From Candidatus Aminicenantota bacterium (GTDB lineage Bacteria; Acidobacteriota; Aminicenantia; UBA2199): DNA of 9,813 nt. The number at the start of each line of letters is the position of its first letter. Position 1 is the first letter of the stretch. Under the pieces are notes generated by a model. It did not search any database, was not told the origin of the DNA, and worked only from the letters and a program-made list of their open reading frames with translations. Position numbers and translations under genes: made by a program. Location of the stretch: NCBI GenBank assembly GCA_030612495.1, contig JAUWNT010000079.1, positions 1-9,813 of the forward strand, read 5' to 3'. This document shows positions 6,075 to 9,813 of this stretch, piece after piece.

Positions 6075-9000
6075 ATGAAAAGTTTTATTCATTTACATGT
6101 CCATTCAGAATACAGCCTCCTTGACTCATCTTTAAAAATCAATTCATTGATTAAAAGAGCAAAAGAATTTAATATGCCAGCTGTAGCTCTTACTGATCAT
6201 GGGAATATCCTTGGGTCTGTTAATTTTTACAAAACTGCCAAACAAAATAACATAAAGCCAATTATAGGCTCAGAGTTATATGTGGCACCTGAATCAAGAT
6301 TTGTCAAACCTAATAAAAACAAACATGAAATGAATTATTTTCATCTAATTGTATTAGTTAAAAACGAGCAGGGTTACAGAAATCTTTCTGAAATAATGAC
6401 ATTATCTTATATAGAAGGTTTTTACAGAAAACCTCGAATTGATAAGAAAATTTTAGAAAAATATAAAGATGGCCTGATTATTCTTTCCTCCTGCATACAA
6501 GGAGAAATTCCATATTATCTATTATGTAATAGAGAAGATAAAGCATATGAAGCTGCAAGATGGTACAGGGAATTATTTAAAGATGATTATTATATAGAAA
6601 TACAAAACCATTTCTTAGAAAAACAAATTGAAGTTCTACCTAAATTAATTAAGCTCTCAAAAGATTTATCAATTCCTATTGTCGCAACAAACGATGTTCA
6701 CTACCTGGATAAAGAAGATTCAGATGCAAGAGAAATACTTATATGTTTACAAACCAACGATGTCCTATCAAACCCAGAAAGAGCAATGAAAAAACAAACT
6801 GACGAGATGTATTTTAAATCTCCTAAAGAAATGCGCGAGTTATTTTCTGAAATACCTGAATCCATAGAAACAACTTTAGATATTGCCGCTAAATGTAACT
6901 TTGATTATAAACTTGGAATATATTATCTGCCAAAATTTAAGGTCACTGAAGATACAACAGTTGATGGTTATTTTGAAAAAATATGCAGACAGGGCTTTGA
7001 AAAAATTAAAAATAAATTAAAAAATAAAAGAAAGAGTCTACAAGAATACAAAACACGCCTTGATTATGAAATAGAGAAAATAAGAGAAATGAGATTCCCG
7101 GGATATTTCCTTATCGTTTGGGATATAATTAGATTTTCAAAGGAAAATAACATTTCAATAGGTCCTGGCAGAGGATCTGTAGTAGGAAGCTTTGTCGCAT
7201 ATGTGATGGGTATCACAAACATCGATCCCTTGGAGTATGATTTAATATTTGAACGTTTTTTGAATCCAGAAAGAATTTCTTTACCTGATATAGACATTGA
7301 TTTTGACCGTGAGAGAAGAAACGATGTTATTGAATATATAAGAGAAAAATATGGTAAAAAAAATGTTGCTCAAATCGTTACTTTTGGAAGAATGAAAGCA
7401 AAAATGGCAATACGTGATATAGGAAGAGTACTTGAAATCCCATTGAGTAATATCAATAAACTCGCAAAAATGATACCTGAAGGACCTAAAGTAAGCCTAA
7501 AAAACGAGATTAAAACAAACAAAGACTTAATGAAAGAGATAAAACGAATAAAAGACGTCCCCAAACTTATAGATTTCGCTTTAAAACTTGAAAATAATAT
7601 AAGGCATACATCAATGCACGCTGCAGGAGTTGTGATAGCTCCAAAAAAATTAACTGAATTTATGCCTTTATATAAAACAAAAGATGAAATTGTTACTCAA
7701 TTTGAAAAAGAAGAAGTTGAAGATATTGGCCTTTTAAAAATGGATATACTTGGCCTTAAAACCTTGACAATAATCAAAAATATATTAAATGAAGTAAAAG
7801 AAATCGAAGACACTGATATTGATCTTGAGAATATTAAACTTAATGACAAGAAAACATTCGAGATATTTCGAAATGGAAATACTGATGGGGTTTTTCAATT
7901 TGAGAGCCCTGGAATGCGTGATTACTTGAAAAAAACTAAGCCAGAAAGAATAGAAGACCTAATTGTCTTAAATGCTCTTTATAGACCCGGGCCTCTTGAA
8001 TCAGGAATGGCCAATTCCTATGTGAAAAGGAAGTTAGGTAAAGAAGAAGTTACTTATATCTTCACTGAACTTGAGGAAATTTTAAAAGACACTTATGGAA
8101 TTATTGTCTTCCAGGAACAAGTAATGCGAATTTCAGTACAAATTGCTGGTTTTTCGATGGGGAAAGCAGATGAACTGCGCAAAATAATGGGCAAGAAGCA
8201 GGTTAATAAAATTCCAGGTATAGAAAAGAAATTCATCTCAGGAGCTATAAAAAAAGGATATAATAAAAGTAAAGTTAACCAAATTTTTTCACAGATAAAA
8301 ACCTTTTCCAGATATGGTTTTAACAAATCTCATTCTACTGCATATGCTTTTCTTGCTTATCAAACAGCATATTTAAAATCTCATTTCCCAGTATATTTTA
8401 TGTCAGCACATCTAACTTCCGAATCTGAAAAAACATCCACTTCATCTAAAATTATTCAATACATATCTGAATGTAAAAAAATGGGGATCAAAATATTAGC
8501 CCCTGATATAAACAAAAGCTATGAAAATTTCAGGGTTGAAAACTCAAATTCAATAAGGTTCGGACTAAAAGGTCTAAAAAATATAGGAGATGCAGCAATT
8601 AAAAGCATTCTACAAACAAGAAAAGTAGAGGGGCTATTTCAGGATTATTTTGATTTTATTTTGAGAACAGATTTAAGTAAAGTTAACAAAGCAGTTATTG
8701 AAAGTTTGATTAAGTCAGGTGCTATGGATTCTTTTAATATAAAACGTAGAGTGCTTTTTGAAACTATTGAAGAAGTTATTAAAAATGCCTCTATTATTGA
8801 TAAACACAAAGATAAAAATCAGCTGCCTCTATTTTCAAAACAGGAAAACCCTTCTAATATGGTTATTCCAAAAAAATACTTAAAAGAAGATGAATGGACA
8901 GAAAATGAAATAATAAAAGGCGAAAAAGAAATCACAGGGATATACATAACTCATAATCCAATAGAAAAATATAGAAATGAAATAGAAAAGGTGTCAAACA

Positions 9001-9584
9001 CTCATATCTCACAGATAAAAAACTTTAAAGGCGAAAAAATAAAATTAGGTGGTGTTATTACTGAAATTAAACAGAGAAAATCAAAAAAGGGAGATTTTTA
9101 TGGCGAACTGTTCTTTGAAGATTTAACAGGAAGAATAAAAATTTTAGTGTTTAATAAAAAAAATCAATGGAATAATCATTCCAAAACACAATTAGCAGAA
9201 AAAAAAGATTGGGATGATATAAAAAATGACATAAAATTAGATTTCCCATATTTTTTAGAGGGTTTTTTGCCTGATAACGGTGATACAACACCTAATATTT
9301 ACCTTGAAAATTTAACTGAACTCGAAACTTTTCTTAAAAAAAAGGCAAGAAAAATTGTAATAAAAATAGACTATGATCAACTAACAAAACCCTTTAATGA
9401 AAAATTAAAAAATGCAATAAAGAAAAATAAAGATTCTATTCCATACATTATTATAATAAACCATAAAAATGGCTATAGGACAACAATAAAACCTATAAAA
9501 AAAGAAGGGTTAAGGGCTACTATCTCAATGAAAAAAGATATAGAAAAACTAACTGGTAAAAATAGAGTCATTATTTTATATTAA
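6075..9584 (+). CDS. dnaE: DNA polymerase III subunit alpha
   Basis: This is the catalytic subunit of the chromosomal replicase. The 1169-residue protein starts with a PHP domain (FIHLHVHSEYSLLD, TDHG). All nine expected metal ligands appear present: His8, His10, Asp17, His42, Glu67, His90, Cys140, Asp207 and His209. The C-family palm and fingers include GPGRGSVVGSFVAYVMG (363-379), catalytic Asp405 and Asp407 in PDIDIDF, and Asp557 in KMDILGLKTLT. Helix-hairpin-helix elements (around 828-845) are followed by a clamp-binding pentapeptide, QLPLF (916-920). An OB fold occupies about 988-1028 and a C-terminal tail runs from about 1085. Length matches E. coli DnaE (1160). The motif layout is the DnaE type, not PolC. 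Starting at ATG 6075 places the PHP motif at residue 4. No Shine-Dalgarno site is seen; guaA ends 16 nt upstream. Confidence 0.98.
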   Translation: MKSFIHLHVHSEYSLLDSSLKINSLIKRAKEFNMPAVALTDHGNILGSVNFYKTAKQNNIKPIIGSELYVAPESRFVKPNKNKHEMNYFHLIVLVKNEQGYRNLSEIMTLSYIEGFYRKPRIDKKILEKYKDGLIILSSCIQGEIPYYLLCNREDKAYEAARWYRELFKDDYYIEIQNHFLEKQIEVLPKLIKLSKDLSIPIVATNDVHYLDKEDSDAREILICLQTNDVLSNPERAMKKQTDEMYFKSPKEMRELFSEIPESIETTLDIAAKCNFDYKLGIYYLPKFKVTEDTTVDGYFEKICRQGFEKIKNKLKNKRKSLQEYKTRLDYEIEKIREMRFPGYFLIVWDIIRFSKENNISIGPGRGSVVGSFVAYVMGITNIDPLEYDLIFERFLNPERISLPDIDIDFDRERRNDVIEYIREKYGKKNVAQIVTFGRMKAKMAIRDIGRVLEIPLSNINKLAKMIPEGPKVSLKNEIKTNKDLMKEIKRIKDVPKLIDFALKLENNIRHTSMHAAGVVIAPKKLTEFMPLYKTKDEIVTQFEKEEVEDIGLLKMDILGLKTLTIIKNILNEVKEIEDTDIDLENIKLNDKKTFEIFRNGNTDGVFQFESPGMRDYLKKTKPERIEDLIVLNALYRPGPLESGMANSYVKRKLGKEEVTYIFTELEEILKDTYGIIVFQEQVMRISVQIAGFSMGKADELRKIMGKKQVNKIPGIEKKFISGAIKKGYNKSKVNQIFSQIKTFSRYGFNKSHSTAYAFLAYQTAYLKSHFPVYFMSAHLTSESEKTSTSSKIIQYISECKKMGIKILAPDINKSYENFRVENSNSIRFGLKGLKNIGDAAIKSILQTRKVEGLFQDYFDFILRTDLSKVNKAVIESLIKSGAMDSFNIKRRVLFETIEEVIKNASIIDKHKDKNQLPLFSKQENPSNMVIPKKYLKEDEWTENEIIKGEKEITGIYITHNPIEKYRNEIEKVSNTHISQIKNFKGEKIKLGGVITEIKQRKSKKGDFYGELFFEDLTGRIKILVFNKKNQWNNHSKTQLAEKKDWDDIKNDIKLDFPYFLEGFLPDNGDTTPNIYLENLTELETFLKKKARKIVIKIDYDQLTKPFNEKLKNAIKKNKDSIPYIIIINHKNGYRTTIKPIKKEGLRATISMKKDIEKLTGKNRVIILY

Positions 9585-9608
9585 AAAAAATTATAAGTAA
9601 ATTTCATT

Positions 9609-9813
9609 CTATTCAGCACTTATCAAATCAGAAATTGGTTTTAAAGGTTTTATATTAGCAAATATAATTTTTAAAGCAGAAATAACAGGTACAGCTAATA
9701 TCATTCCAATAACTCCCCATATCCAACCCCAGAAAATTAAGGAGATAAGAATAACTATAGGTGATAAATTTAACCTCACACCCATTATTTTTGGTTCAAG
9801 AACATTTCCTATT
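9609..9813 (-). CDS. AI-2E family transporter, C-terminal part (partial)
   Basis: On the minus strand an ORF runs from the right edge to TAG at 9611-9609 and gives 67 residues. It matches the last part of the AI-2E/PerM family of polytopic inner-membrane proteins: an EPKIMG element (residues 6-11 of the fragment), then NLSPIVILISLIFWGWIWG, then VIGMILAVPVISALKIIF, and a short soluble tail ending in ISAE. Two hydrophobic membrane segments are clear. Members have been linked to export of AI-2 or to sodium/proton antiport, but the substrate of most is unknown. The N-terminal 80% or so lies outside the window. It converges on dnaE with 24 nt between the stops and no obvious terminator hairpin there. 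Confidence 0.88.
   Translation of the reverse strand, partial: IGNVLEPKIMGVRLNLSPIVILISLIFWGWIWGVIGMILAVPVISALKIIFANIKPLKPISDLISAE

Noticed and set aside
9585..9608. Bidirectional terminator between dnaE and the AI-2E gene
   Set aside because: The 24-nt gap is A/T-rich but contains no GC-containing stem on either strand.
1..9813. CRISPR array, insertion sequence, tRNA-linked integration or a new defence system
   Set aside because: No regularly spaced repeats, transposase or integrase motifs were seen. No copy of the tRNA 3' end that would mark an attachment site was noticed. The genes are mostly conserved housekeeping genes.

Overview
The window is about 9.8 kb of AT-rich DNA (roughly 30% GC by eye) from a bacterium. 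The gene content is bacterial housekeeping: rsmD, a rhodanese-less thiI, guaA, a PHP-type replicative dnaE, a tRNA-Arg(ACG) with no encoded CCA, and part of an AI-2E family transporter. A PATAN (DUF4388) protein and a polysaccharide-type glycosyltransferase suggest a Gram-negative, delta-proteobacteria-like or candidate-phylum lineage. The sequence alone does not settle the phylum.

Layout. Bases 1-344 hold the 3' tail of an unrecognised ORF, a 25-codon ORF that may be a gene remnant, and a possible promoter. This end is visibly richer in GC than the rest. rsmD (+, 345-893) follows and converges on a minus-strand unit read leftward from 3841. That unit runs promoter, tRNA-Arg(ACG), 204-aa coiled-coil protein, family 4 glycosyltransferase, thiI. 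Its joints are very tight: 27 nt from tRNA to ATG, then an ATGA overlap, then TAA directly abutting ATG. From the divergent region 3804-3930 a plus-strand unit runs right: PATAN protein (3931-4470), guaA (4523-6058) and dnaE (6075-9584). dnaE converges on the 3' end of an AI-2E transporter gene that runs off the right edge.

Function. The plus unit couples purine nucleotide supply (GMP synthase) with chromosome replication (Pol III alpha) behind a small possible regulatory protein. The minus unit mixes tRNA and tRNA modification (tRNA-Arg, ThiI) with two genes that look like surface-glycan genes. The most informative points are the tRNA-mRNA dicistronic arrangement, the intact PHP metal site and clamp-binding motif in DnaE, the odd fusion of glycan-type and tRNA genes in one operon, and the scarcity of Shine-Dalgarno sites (one clear case at the tRNA-linked gene). 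No mobile element, CRISPR array or defence system was seen. This is mainly an ordinary core-genome region.
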